11,750 bases of DNA from CAZBUH01 sp964495095 (lineage in GTDB: Bacteria > Bacillota > Clostridia > Oscillospirales > Oscillospiraceae): positions 1-11,750 of the forward strand of contig CAZBUH010000058.1 in the NCBI GenBank assembly GCA_964495095.1, given 5' to 3'. The translations under genes were made by a program, and so were the position numbers. Below are positions 1 through 6,910 of the stretch, piece after piece (positions within the stretch are counted from its first letter, which is position 1; the number at the start of each line of letters is the position of its first letter). A model generated the notes under the pieces. The model was not told the origin of the DNA, made no database searches, and saw only the letters and a program-made list of their open reading frames with translations.

Positions 1-36
1 GGAGCCTAAAGCTCCCGGCGGGCTTTGCTTTGCGTT

Positions 37-1863
37 TTAAATTTTGTCTATTGCTATTACGCCCCTGTATTCTCCCGGCAGCACGCCGGCTTTTACGCCG
101 TTTACGGTCATTGAGACGCCGGCGCCCTCCGCGCCGGTTATTTTCGCGCCCGGCTCTATGGTGAGGGAGGTGAGGTAGGATTTGCCGGTTACCTCCCAGA
201 CGCTGTCCTTATCCAGGGACAGGATAACGCCGTTGTTCACGGGCTCCGCGGGAATCTGGGTTATGTTCGTAAGCTCATGCCAGTTTTCGGGGGTTATTTC
301 CGTGACGCCCTCCCGGTAACGCTGAACAGCGGAGCTCACAGCGCCCCGGAGCGTTACATTTTTAAGAGATACCGCGACGTTCTTCGGGCCCTTAAGCCGC
401 TCCGGGTCGGCCCCTGCCGGGGCGGAGCCGTCCACATCGTCGGCGGGGCCGGTAAAGCCCACAGGCCCTACGAGGGTGTCGTGGAAGGCGCCCATGCCGC
501 CGTGTACGGCAGTCCGGTAAGCCCGTATATTCGTGGTGGAGTTTAAGATATCCCCCTCCACTGTCATGTCCTTTAAATTGAGGAAAATATCGTCGCCGGG
601 CGAGGCCGAGGTGAGGTCGCGGCCCTCTATCGGCGTGTCCTTTATCCCCACGGGCACGCGGTATTTTACCATATCCATGCCGCACTCCTCGGAGTCGGCA
701 AGCTGCATAAGGAGCTTCCTGCCGGAGCGGACGGTGCAGTTTTCGATATTTATAACTGTGGCGGAGCCTTTGGCGCATATGACAGCGCTGCCGGTGTCAA
801 AATCCGAGTCCTTTATGTCAAGAATGCTGTTGTCGTCGGAGTTTATCATGACGCCGAATTTCCGGCCCCTTATTCTGCTGCCGTTCAGTATGCCGGCCCG
901 GCCTCTCCCGGCCATACCCATGAGCATAAGCGGAAAGCCGCAGACATCCACGGCGGTGTTGTCAAACACGACCTCGTTGGGGCCGATGCAGAATGCGCCG
1001 TAGCCGTGGGAGCGGGGGCCTGCAAGCTCCATAAAGCTGTCCTTTACGGTGAGCTTTACAAATTCGTCGCTGCCGTCGATGGAGAGTATGCCCCAGCCGT
1101 TTGACTTAAGGCGGCAGTTTTTATAGACGGCCTGGGCGTTGTCGGTGAGCTGGCAGAGCCGGTTTGTCCCCTTCAGGGATATCTGCCAGGAAAAGCGGCC
1201 CAGCCAGCCGCTGTCGGGGCTTATGTTGGATATATCGCAGTTTTCCACCGTAACGCGGCTGCTGCCTCCGGCGTGTACGGCGCAGCGGGTGACACCGGCG
1301 AGGTTTATCTCGCTGTCCCTGAGAATCACATTGCTGTTCCCGTAGGCCGCCACGGCGCTGCCGGCTCCGGCAAAGTCGTTGGGGCCGAAGCCCTCAAAAT
1401 CAAAGCGGGAATTTGAAATTACATAGTCGGAATCATCGGCGATAACGCCGTTAAAATTGCCGGCGGCCGCGGCCACATAAATATTGTCGGCGGTTTTTTC
1501 GTCCCAGCTTCCGCCCCATATGGCCTCAGGAATGCTTTTTTCAGCGGAAATCCCGCCGTTCTCAACGCATATGGCGGAGGGCAGGAGGCAGGAAATATCG
1601 TTAAACTGCATAAGTCCGGCAGTGCGCGTGGCGTAAGGCTCGGATACTTTTAAAATTACCCGGCCCGTGTATGTACCCGGCTTTATGTCGGTGACGGTGC
1701 CGTTTACAAGCATGGTGAGCATTTTCCCGGACGGGGCGGACAGCTCGGCCCGTTCCCGGATTATAAGCTCCTGAAAGCTCACGGTTTTTTCTATAAGCCA
1801 GGAGCTTTGAAAAAGCATTTTGGATTTTTCACTTTTATTTACGATTTTTACTGCTGTACTCAT
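37..1863 (-). CDS. Right-handed parallel beta-helix repeat protein
   Basis: Protein of 608 residues. The start ATG is preceded by AAGGAGG at good spacing. From about residue 125 to 460 it is built of short strand-turn repeats rich in N, D, G, V and I (for example DSDYVISNSRFDF, SSRVTVENCDIS, NSILDIKDSDF), the pattern of right-handed parallel beta-helix proteins (pectate-lyase-like fold). There is no signal peptide, transmembrane helix or sortase motif, so it should be cytoplasmic unless exported by an unusual route. The two ends look homologous: residues about 31-71 and 566-608 share the order 'L-I-pG/A-x-L/I-x-G', then 'M-x-V-N-G', then 'PG-x-Y-x-G', suggesting paired caps on the helix. I see no catalytic signature for a polysaccharide lyase or hydrolase, so function is unknown. 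It is monocistronic, with its own promoter upstream. Confidence 0.85.
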   Translation of the reverse strand: MSTAVKIVNKSEKSKMLFQSSWLIEKTVSFQELIIRERAELSAPSGKMLTMLVNGTVTDIKPGTYTGRVILKVSEPYATRTAGLMQFNDISCLLPSAICVENGGISAEKSIPEAIWGGSWDEKTADNIYVAAAAGNFNGVIADDSDYVISNSRFDFEGFGPNDFAGAGSAVAAYGNSNVILRDSEINLAGVTRCAVHAGGSSRVTVENCDISNISPDSGWLGRFSWQISLKGTNRLCQLTDNAQAVYKNCRLKSNGWGILSIDGSDEFVKLTVKDSFMELAGPRSHGYGAFCIGPNEVVFDNTAVDVCGFPLMLMGMAGRGRAGILNGSRIRGRKFGVMINSDDNSILDIKDSDFDTGSAVICAKGSATVINIENCTVRSGRKLLMQLADSEECGMDMVKYRVPVGIKDTPIEGRDLTSASPGDDIFLNLKDMTVEGDILNSTTNIRAYRTAVHGGMGAFHDTLVGPVGFTGPADDVDGSAPAGADPERLKGPKNVAVSLKNVTLRGAVSSAVQRYREGVTEITPENWHELTNITQIPAEPVNNGVILSLDKDSVWEVTGKSYLTSLTIEPGAKITGAEGAGVSMTVNGVKAGVLPGEYRGVIAIDKI

Positions 1864-1920
1864 AAATTTGCCCTCCTTGAATATTGAGCGTTACGTACCC
1901 TGAAACTGCTGTATATATTA

Positions 1921-1949
1921 ATTTTAGCACATCCCGTCGTAATCCACAA
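1921..1949 (-). promoter_or_regulatory. Sigma-A promoter of the beta-helix gene
   Basis: On the minus strand TTGTGG (1949-1944) is separated by 17 bases from TAAAAT (1926-1921). The -10 box is preceded by TG one base upstream (TGCTAAAAT), an extended -10. Transcription would start about 50 bases before the beta-helix start codon. Read by eye; not tested against background. Confidence 0.5.
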
Positions 1950-2012
1950 CCTTATATTTGCATTTGCTGAGATCCGCACGGCTCCCGCAAAAGGACGTGG
2001 GATCTGCCGGGT

Positions 2013-2041
2013 TTGCCCTGTGGGCGCTGATGTGGTACAAT
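2013..2041 (+). promoter_or_regulatory. Orphan sigma-A-like promoter on the plus strand
   Basis: TTGCCC (2013-2018), 17 bases, then TACAAT (2036-2041) with TGG just before the -10 box. It points into a gene-free stretch. Directly downstream is a folded segment: TGCCGC (2053-2058) pairs with GCGGCA (2089-2094), and within it GCCGTTT (2067-2073) pairs with AAACGGC (2082-2088). No credible plus-strand gene begins here. It may drive a small RNA, or it may be chance. Confidence 0.25.
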
Positions 2042-2095
2042 CAAATAAATGCTGCCGCAGTGCGCTGCCGTTTCAGGCTGAAAACGGCGCGGCAT

Positions 2096-2156
2096 AAAAA
2101 GAAGGGCCGGAGCCATAATGAAATTTGCGGGGCATCCGCGGATTCCGGGCTCCGGC
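2096..2156 (-). terminator. Intrinsic terminator of the CBS-domain gene
   Basis: On the minus strand GCCGGAGCC (2156-2148) pairs perfectly with GGCTCCGGC (2114-2106). The 33-base loop contains a smaller GC hairpin. The stem is followed by CCTTCTTTTT (2105-2096). It begins about 50 bases after the stop codon of the CBS gene. Confidence 0.6.
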
Positions 2157-2204
2157 GGCTGTGCCGGCTTACGGGAAAACACCGCCGGGGCCAGGGGAGA
2201 GGGG

Positions 2205-2633
2205 TCAGATTCTTCTCATATTTTCGGAAATATCGGCCAGGGCCCGGGAGGCCTCCATATCGCAGGCGTGATCCGTGGCCATGTCGCCCAGGGACACCAT
2301 GCCCACCAGCTTCCCATTATCGGTGACGGGCAGCCGCCGCACCTGGGCTGTGGCCATAAGCTGGGCCGCCTGGCGCACATCGTCGTGGGGAGCCACGGTG
2401 ACGAGGCTCTTTGTCATAATGTCCTTTACGGGAGTGGTTTCCGGGTCGGATTCGGCGGCCACGCACCGGAGCACGATGTCCCGGTCGGTCACTATGCCGT
2501 GGAGCCGGCCGTCCTCACGGCACACGGGCAGCGAGCCCACGTTGTAGCGGTAAAGCATCCGGGCGGCAAGGGCCGCGGAGTCGTCGGGGGAGACGGAAAT
2601 AACGTTTGAGTTCATAAGTTCGGATACGAGCAT
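2205..2633 (-). CDS. Tandem CBS-domain protein
   Basis: Protein of 142 residues made almost entirely of two CBS domains (about residues 7-60 and 71-125). Each has the typical end 'G(I/M)V(T/S)xxD', seen as GIVTDRDIV and GMVSLGDMA. CBS pairs bind adenosine nucleotides or related ligands and act as energy or ligand sensors; with no attached enzyme this one must work on a partner protein that cannot be named here. I chose the internal ATG at 2633 because GGAGG lies 7 bases upstream. The longer reading frame to 2696 would begin with a hydrophobic stretch without its own ribosome binding site and would run into the tadA control region. The gene is divergent from tadA and is followed by a strong terminator. 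Similar stand-alone CBS proteins are often stress-induced, but nothing here shows that. Confidence 0.88.
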   Translation of the reverse strand: MLVSELMNSNVISVSPDDSAALAARMLYRYNVGSLPVCREDGRLHGIVTDRDIVLRCVAAESDPETTPVKDIMTKSLVTVAPHDDVRQAAQLMATAQVRRLPVTDNGKLVGMVSLGDMATDHACDMEASRALADISENMRRI

Positions 2634-2666
2634 GGAAATACCTCCGTTTTTAATAATAAATATTAG

Positions 2667-2684
2667 GGGAAATGCGGATTTCCC
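2667..2684. promoter_or_regulatory. Perfect inverted repeat between divergent CBS and tadA genes
   Basis: GGGAAAT (2667-2673), a GCGG spacer and ATTTCCC (2678-2684) form a perfect 7-base palindrome in the 109-base gap between the two divergent start codons. It could be an operator acting on one or both genes, or a 5'-leader hairpin of the CBS transcript. No convincing -35/-10 pair was found for either gene beside it. Confidence 0.35.
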
Positions 2685-2742
2685 AATTGTTATCATTATT
2701 GACCCGGAGGATTTTTTTATTCACTTTCTGGAGGAATGGAAA

Positions 2743-3195
2743 ATGGAAAATGAGGGATATATGGCTCTTGCCCTCCGGCTGGCGGAGGAGGCCGGAAACG
2801 ACGGCGAGGTGCCGGTGGGATGCGTAATAACGGATAAGGACGGGAAAATCATAGGCAGGGGCAGAAACCGATGCGAGAGCGCCGGGGACGCCACGGCCCA
2901 CGCGGAGCTGGAGGCCATAAGGGAGGCGTCCGCCGCGCTGGGGAGCTGGCGCCTCTCGGAATGCAGCCTGTATGTTACGCTGGAGCCGTGCCCCATGTGC
3001 GCCGGGGCCATAATAAATTCCCGGATAAAAAAGGTGTTCTATGGGGCCAAAGAGGAGCGCACCGGCTCCTGCGGCAGCGTCATAAACCTTTTTATGGAGA
3101 ACTACCCAAGCCGGCCCCAGGTGGTGGGGGGAGTTATGAAGGACTCCTGCCGGGAGGTCCTCGGGAGTTTTTTTGAAAAACTCAGAAAAAGTTAA
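2743..3195 (+). CDS. tadA: tRNA-specific adenosine-34 deaminase TadA
   Basis: Protein of 150 residues, the usual TadA length. It deaminates A34 of tRNA-Arg(ACG) to inosine, which lets one tRNA read CGU, CGC and CGA. The zinc and catalytic centre is complete: H53-A-E55 (E55 is the proton shuttle) and P82-C83-P-M-C86. GEVPVG near the N-terminus and GAKEERTGSCGS after the second motif are also family hallmarks. The true start is the ATG at 2743, with GGAGG 8 bases upstream; the open frame extends upstream to 2632, but that part is AT-rich, hydrophobic and outside the family. The gene is alone, divergent from the CBS gene and convergent with htpG. The SRP RNA gene that follows tadA in some Firmicutes is not present. 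Confidence 0.95.
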   Translation: MENEGYMALALRLAEEAGNDGEVPVGCVITDKDGKIIGRGRNRCESAGDATAHAELEAIREASAALGSWRLSECSLYVTLEPCPMCAGAIINSRIKKVFYGAKEERTGSCGSVINLFMENYPSRPQVVGGVMKDSCREVLGSFFEKLRKS

Positions 3196-3243
3196 AGGGC
3201 GGCTGCCCCGGCGCTAAGCAGCAGAGCACCGGGCAGCCGCCCT
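3196..3243. terminator. Bidirectional terminator between tadA and htpG
   Basis: AGGGCGGCTGCCC (3196-3208) pairs perfectly with GGGCAGCCGCCCT (3231-3243), a 13-base stem with a 22-base loop starting right at the tadA stop. On the minus strand it is followed by TTAACTTTTT, so it is best suited to stop htpG transcription; on the plus strand no T-run follows directly. A second small hairpin (GCGGAT 3250-3255 with ATCCGC 3262-3267) lies between it and the htpG stop codon. Confidence 0.7.
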
Positions 3244-3284
3244 CTGATAGCGGATATAAAAATCCGCCCTTAAGCTTTAAAAGG

Positions 3285-5198
3285 TCAGACCATAAGATTG
3301 CAGATAAGCTCCGAAAACTCCGCCGGGTTGTCGGGAGTAAGCCCCGCGATAAGCAGGGCCTGGCCGTAGAGCAGCTCCGCGTAGGATTTCGCCTTTTCCT
3401 TATCGCTCTCATAGGCCGATTTCAGCGCCGCGAAAGCCGGATGGGCCACGTTAAGCTCCAGCACGCGCTGGGCCTTGAGCTGGCTCTCCTGACCGTTAGG
3501 GATAGCGGCGAAATATTTCTCCATCTCCAGTGTCACGCTGCCCTGGGTGGTAAGGCACACCGGGTGGGATTTCAGCTTGTGGGATATCCGGGCGGCGGCT
3601 ATCCTTCCGGAGAGACTCTCGGTTACAAAGTCCAGAAGTTCCTTATTTTCCGTCTCCTGCTTTTCCGTCTCATCCTTTTCCTCGTCGCTCTCGAGACCCA
3701 GGTCATCGGCGTTTATGGACTTAAACTCCTTTTCGCCGTACTTGCCCAGCATCTGTACCACGAACTCGTCCACATCGTCGGTGAGATATAGGATGTCGAA
3801 GCCCTTGTCCTTTACAGGCTCCGCCTGGGGAAGCTGGTCTATCTTTCCCACAGATTCGCCGCAGGCGTAGTAGATGTATTTCTGCTCCTCCGGCATGGCC
3901 TTTACGTATTCGTCCAGGGACACAAGCTTCTGACTGTTTGCGGAATAGTACATAAGAAGCTCCGAAAGCATGTCCTTTTTCGCGCCGTAGTCGCCCATCA
4001 CGCCGTATTTAAGCTGTATACCGAAGCTCTTATAGAACTTTTCGTATGTCTCCCTGTCGTTATCCATGAGCTTTTTAAGCTCGGATTTTATCTTCTTTTC
4101 GATATTTGCCGCAATAGTCTTAAGCTGGCGGTCATGCTGCAGAAGCTCACGTGAAATATTGAGGGACAAATCCTGTGAATCCACCACGCCCTTCACAAAG
4201 CGGAAGCACTCCGGGATAAGCTCCGAACACTTGTCCATTATCATAACGCCGCTGGTGTAGAGCTGAAGCCCCGCCTGGTAGTCGCGGGTGTAGTAGTCGT
4301 AGGGTACCGTCACGGGGATAAAGAGCATGGCCTTGTAGCTGACTGCCGCGCCTTCCGCGTTTATGCGTATCACCGCCGCCGGGTCCTCGGTGTCATAGAA
4401 CTTTTCCTTATAAAACTTCATGCAGTCCTCGTCGGAGACTTCATTTTTGGGCCTCTGCCAGATGGGCACCATGCTGTTTATGGTCTCGTCCTCGGAGTAG
4501 CTCTCCCATTCCGTCTTTTTCTCGCCGTCAACCTCTTTTTCCACCGAGCGGGACTTGGTCACATTCATGATTATGGGCCAGCGGACGTAGTCGGAGTATT
4601 TTTTGATGATGTTCCGGAGCCTGTATTCCTCCAGATATTCGCTGTAGTCCTCGCCTTCGGCGTCCGGCTTCAGCTCCATGATGATATCAGTGCCCACAGT
4701 CTCCTTTTCGCAGGGCTTTATAGTGTAGCCGTCGGTGCCGGAGGAGACCCACATGTTTGCCCCGTCGGAGCCGTAGGCCCTGGATATTACGGTGACCTTT
4801 CCGGAAACCATAAAGGCGGAGTAAAAGCCCACGCCGAACTGACCGATAATATCCACGTCGGTGCTCTTTTCGCCCTCGGCCATCTCATTTTTAAACTGTA
4901 AAGAGCCGCTGCGCGCGATAACGCCCAGGTTGCTCTCCAGTTCCTCCGCCGTCATGCCGATGCCGTTATCGGAAACGGTGAGCGTCCGGGCCTCCTTGTC
5001 CGCCGTTACGCGGATGTGGAAATCCTCACGGTTCATGCCCACCTTGTCGTCGGTAAGGGATTTATAGCAGAGCTTGTCCAGCGCGTCGCTGGCGTTGGAG
5101 ATAATCTCCCGGAGGAATATCTCCTTGTGGGTGTAGATGGAATTGATCATCAGGTCAAGGAGCCGCCTGGACTCCGCCTTAAACTGTTTCTTTGCCAT
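3285..5198 (-). CDS. htpG: Molecular chaperone HtpG (bacterial Hsp90)
   Basis: Protein of 637 residues, full length for HtpG, an ATP-dependent cytoplasmic dimeric chaperone. The N-terminal GHKL ATPase domain has all key motifs: LREIISNASDA (E31, N35), SDNGIGMT (D77 to T83) and GQFGVGFYSAF (119-129). The middle domain has the characteristic LNISREL followed by LLQH, and the C-terminal dimerisation domain runs to the end. An acidic, charged stretch (ESDEEKDETEKQ) joins middle and C-terminal domains. I start at the ATG 5198 (MAKKQFKAES). GGAGG lies 12 bases upstream, longer than usual; a TTG nine codons earlier is open but would put the start almost on the operator. A sigma-A promoter and a perfect CIRCE element lie just upstream, so regulation by the HrcA repressor is expected. 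Confidence 0.97.
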   Translation of the reverse strand: MAKKQFKAESRRLLDLMINSIYTHKEIFLREIISNASDALDKLCYKSLTDDKVGMNREDFHIRVTADKEARTLTVSDNGIGMTAEELESNLGVIARSGSLQFKNEMAEGEKSTDVDIIGQFGVGFYSAFMVSGKVTVISRAYGSDGANMWVSSGTDGYTIKPCEKETVGTDIIMELKPDAEGEDYSEYLEEYRLRNIIKKYSDYVRWPIIMNVTKSRSVEKEVDGEKKTEWESYSEDETINSMVPIWQRPKNEVSDEDCMKFYKEKFYDTEDPAAVIRINAEGAAVSYKAMLFIPVTVPYDYYTRDYQAGLQLYTSGVMIMDKCSELIPECFRFVKGVVDSQDLSLNISRELLQHDRQLKTIAANIEKKIKSELKKLMDNDRETYEKFYKSFGIQLKYGVMGDYGAKKDMLSELLMYYSANSQKLVSLDEYVKAMPEEQKYIYYACGESVGKIDQLPQAEPVKDKGFDILYLTDDVDEFVVQMLGKYGEKEFKSINADDLGLESDEEKDETEKQETENKELLDFVTESLSGRIAAARISHKLKSHPVCLTTQGSVTLEMEKYFAAIPNGQESQLKAQRVLELNVAHPAFAALKSAYESDKEKAKSYAELLYGQALLIAGLTPDNPAEFSELICNLMV

Positions 5199-5232
5199 TT
5201 TTAAACAGCGCCTCCGTAAAATCAAAAAATTT

Positions 5233-5259
5233 TTAGCACTCGCGGCCTTTGAGTGCTAA
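5233..5259. promoter_or_regulatory. CIRCE operator (HrcA binding site)
   Basis: TTAGCACTC (5233-5241), a nine-base spacer, then GAGTGCTAA (5251-5259): an exact match to the CIRCE consensus TTAGCACTC-N9-GAGTGCTAA. It sits over the expected transcription start of htpG, 35 bases before the start codon, where bound HrcA would block initiation. Confidence 0.95.
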
Positions 5260-5263
5260 AAAT

Positions 5264-5292
5264 AATATACTCCATATTTTTTTAAATTGCAA
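5264..5292 (-). promoter_or_regulatory. Sigma-A promoter of htpG
   Basis: On the minus strand TTGCAA (5292-5287), 17 bases, TATATT (5269-5264). The -10 box ends five bases before the CIRCE element, so promoter and operator are arranged as in classical HrcA-controlled operons. Confidence 0.75.
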
Positions 5293-5463
5293 TAGCGATG
5301 GCGGTTTTTGAAAAATTTTTTACAGTAATTCGCCCTGTATAACATTGTCCCGGAGAAGAGCGCTGCTTATGGCATTTAGGACGCGCTTTTTGTGCGCTTA
5401 GTATAAGAAAAGAAAACAGCCTATTAGCCCTAAAGATTATTTCGTTTATATATGCACTCAGTT

Positions 5464-5835
5464 TCAGTATGCACTGTTATTTGATACAACCCATTCGTAA
5501 AGATACGGATTTTCCCAATCAGTGCCGTCTTGAAATTCTATATATGATATGACAGTTTTAATTTGCGTTGTTGTGGATTGCAGAAATAGAGTATCCGAAT
5601 AGCTGCCGCTCTGCGCTGCTGCCAAATTTACTGTTCCTCCTGTCGCATGTCCGTTGATACAATATGTATCATAAGGGCTAACAGAAACAGGGAAACCATT
5701 TTCGTCAAATTCCAAAACATAAATATTTAACCTTGTAATTCCCTGCTCTGATGTATTGGCTATAGAAAAATGGAGGTCATTCTTAGACGAGTACCGATTT
5801 CCATGTTCTATAGAAAACCTGTCAGCGTGGCAAAT
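5464..5835 (-). pseudogene. Second-domain half of a frameshifted lipoprotein gene
   Basis: Open frame with no credible start codon: its first codons overlap the end of the upstream lipoprotein ORF in another frame, and the only internal start is a TTG in the middle of the domain. The translation is a second copy of the domain found in the upstream protein: IYVLEFDENGFPV matches VAYIHFDKNGFV, and ISYIEFQDGTDWENP...EW matches IVAVDYADGKTWETS...SW. Adding one T to the T4 run at 5817-5814 fuses both frames into one protein, reading FATLTGF then SIEHGNRYSS. I therefore read it as the 3' part of one gene broken by a one-base deletion. A -1 ribosomal slip on that run would also restore the protein, and a sequencing or assembly error is possible. 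Function unknown. Confidence 0.7.
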
Positions 5836-6458
5836 TCATTCGTTTCAGCCAATGCTCCCATTTCTTTTAGTGCAGCAATTTCCGATTTGTAATTATCAAC
5901 ACTGAATTCATCTTGGGTTGTTTTAACCCAACTATCAATCTGAGATGTTTCCCATGTTTTTCCATCCGCATAATCAACTGCCACAATTGTTGCAGCTACA
6001 TAGTCACCATCAGCACCATACCATTCACCTATCGTTTTATTTCCTGGCATAAGGTTAACTGTATCATATCGGCCAACCTCATACCCATCCGAGTCAGTTG
6101 TTGCCACAAATCCGTTTTTGTCAAAATGAATATATGCAACCTTAAAATTCAAAATCGGCTGCTCGCCTACATTTTCTACAACGATATAGGTATGGCTATC
6201 ATAAGCAAATGCTGTAACAACAGATAAATCCTCATTATACGCAAATGTGACATCTTGGCTTTCGGTTGGTGGCTCCTGCGTAATAGTCGTTGTATCCGGA
6301 TCAGGCAATTTCTCTCCTGTATTGTTCGCGTCCTCAATATACCGGCTGCTTTCCGGAATATCTTGGCTGTCTCCCGTAGCTTCGCTGTTCATGTTTTCAC
6401 ATGCGCACATACAAAACAGCAAAGCAACAACAAGAATACAAGATAATAAGCGTTTCAT
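5808..6458 (-). CDS. Lipoprotein of unknown function, truncated by frameshift
   Basis: Protein of 216 residues starting at the ATG 6458 (MKRLLSCILVV), with GGAAAGG nine bases upstream; a TTG six codons earlier is less likely. Residues 1-19 form a lipoprotein signal peptide (KR, then a hydrophobic core) ending at lipobox M-C-A-C, with C20 as the likely lipidated cysteine. A low-complexity S/T/D/E/P linker follows (about 21-70), then one globular domain (about 75-180) with the pattern FDKNGF...VNL...G...DGKTWE...W. It probably sits on the outer face of the cytoplasmic membrane. A second copy of the same domain follows in a different frame (5464-5835), so the product is probably a truncated form of a two-domain ancestor. 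The A+T-rich base composition differs sharply from htpG. The promoter is at 6577-6605. Confidence 0.75.
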   Translation of the reverse strand: MKRLLSCILVVALLFCMCACENMNSEATGDSQDIPESSRYIEDANNTGEKLPDPDTTTITQEPPTESQDVTFAYNEDLSVVTAFAYDSHTYIVVENVGEQPILNFKVAYIHFDKNGFVATTDSDGYEVGRYDTVNLMPGNKTIGEWYGADGDYVAATIVAVDYADGKTWETSQIDSWVKTTQDEFSVDNYKSEIAALKEMGALAETNEFATLTGFL

Positions 6459-6469
6459 AATTACAAACC

Positions 6470-6560
6470 TTTCCAATCAACTCTTTGGCAGTATGCTGAA
6501 CAAAAGCAGGGCAGTTTTTCATCTTTATATGCCCGCAGGCGATGCTGTCTCTGCGATGTT
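6470..6560 (-). pseudogene. Remnant of HTH-protein 3' end, copy 1
   Basis: In the minus-strand leader of the lipoprotein gene a short frame encodes IKMKNCPAFVQHTAKELIG, matching IKMKECPALARHTAKELIR encoded at 6911-7039 in 14 of 18 positions. Upstream of this the HTH part is degenerate: the relation to the other copy continues only in another frame. There is no start codon or ribosome binding site of its own. Its 3' part overlaps the ribosome binding site of the lipoprotein gene. Confidence 0.55.
6475..6547. repeat. Imperfect direct repeat, left copy
   Basis: Pairs without gaps with 6923-6995; my hand count gives 53 of 73 identical bases. The pair flanks the XRE gene and its operator in direct orientation. 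The similarity reflects the shared coding remnant (IKMK-CPA-HTAKELI), not a recent duplication. Confidence 0.6.
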
Positions 6561-6576
6561 CCCTCTTTATTGACAG

Positions 6577-6605
6577 ATTATATAACATTTTGTTTTACCT
6601 GTCAA
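6577..6605 (-). promoter_or_regulatory. Consensus sigma-A promoter of the lipoprotein gene
   Basis: On the minus strand TTGACA (6605-6600), exactly 17 bases, TATAAT (6582-6577): a perfect consensus. The spacer contains the operator half AACAAAATGTT, so a bound repressor would lie across the face used by RNA polymerase. The predicted leader is about 110 bases long and crosses the HTH remnant. Confidence 0.85.
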
Positions 6606-6619
6606 GATAACAAAATGTT
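6584..6619. promoter_or_regulatory. Inverted-repeat operator for the XRE regulator
   Basis: AACATTTTGTT (6584-6594) and AACAAAATGTT (6609-6619) are exact reverse complements, 14 bases apart. They lie between the divergent lipoprotein and XRE genes. One half is inside the -35/-10 spacer of the lipoprotein promoter and the other is just upstream of it. The same core returns at 8143-8155. The XRE protein encoded at 6671 is the obvious candidate ligand, which would make it a repressor of its neighbour and perhaps of itself. Confidence 0.65.
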
Positions 6620-6670
6620 TTATCTATACTTTTGTGTAAAACCTATTAACTCGAAAGGAGTTACGCAGGA

Positions 6671-6895
6671 ATGTATAGAAGAATACGCGATATGAGGGAG
6701 GACTCAGATTTACTGCAAAAAGATATTGCCGAATATCTTCAATGTACGCAAGTCAGCTACTCACATTATGAACTCGGCAAGCGGGACATTCCAACTGATG
6801 TACTGATTAAATTGGCTTTCTTCTATAAAACCAGTACGGACTACCTGTTGGGCCTTACAGATGTGAAAAAGCCTTATCCGAAAGCAAAGGGATAA
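6671..6895 (+). CDS. Small XRE-family transcriptional regulator
   Basis: Protein of 74 residues consisting of one HTH_3 (XRE/Cro-CI) domain: IRDMREDSDLLQKDIAEYL, recognition-helix region QVSYSHYELGKRDIP, then the family tail VLIKLAFFYKTSTDYLLGLTD. It lacks any sensor domain or protease motif, as in Cro-like or element-borne repressors. AAAGGAG lies about 10 bases before the ATG. It is divergent from the lipoprotein gene across a strong inverted-repeat operator. It is the only intact regulator in the island and is flanked by two direct-repeat HTH remnants. It is likely a DNA-binding dimer controlling the divergent promoter; direct evidence is only the domain and the adjacent palindrome. Confidence 0.9.
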   Translation: MYRRIRDMREDSDLLQKDIAEYLQCTQVSYSHYELGKRDIPTDVLIKLAFFYKTSTDYLLGLTDVKKPYPKAKG

Positions 6896-6910
6896 AAGTG
6901 TCCTTCCCTT

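Noticed and set aside
1..36. GGAGC/GCTCC hairpin downstream of the beta-helix gene
   Set aside because: It could start a terminator, but the window ends before any T-run on the minus strand can be seen.
392..1003. Overlapping frames of 128 and 156 codons within the beta-helix gene
   Set aside because: They lie inside the beta-helix gene in other frames, with arginine/proline-rich or random-looking translations and no start signals.
1958..2609. Plus-strand frames of 122 and 163 codons across and opposite the CBS gene
   Set aside because: They are shadows of the CBS gene and its terminator region; compositions are G/H/R-rich and no domain is visible.
2632..2742. N-terminal extension of TadA by 37 residues
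   Set aside because: The extension is hydrophobic, outside the family and without a ribosome binding site, while GGAGG is ideally placed for the ATG at 2743.
3196..3284. SRP RNA (ffs/scr) gene downstream of tadA
   Set aside because: Searched for because of the Bacillus arrangement; the space is only 89 bases and is filled by terminator hairpins.
5342..5463. Possible att site or small RNA between htpG promoter and the lipoprotein gene remnant
   Set aside because: I found only short repeats such as TATGCACT twice; nothing matched the right border of the island.
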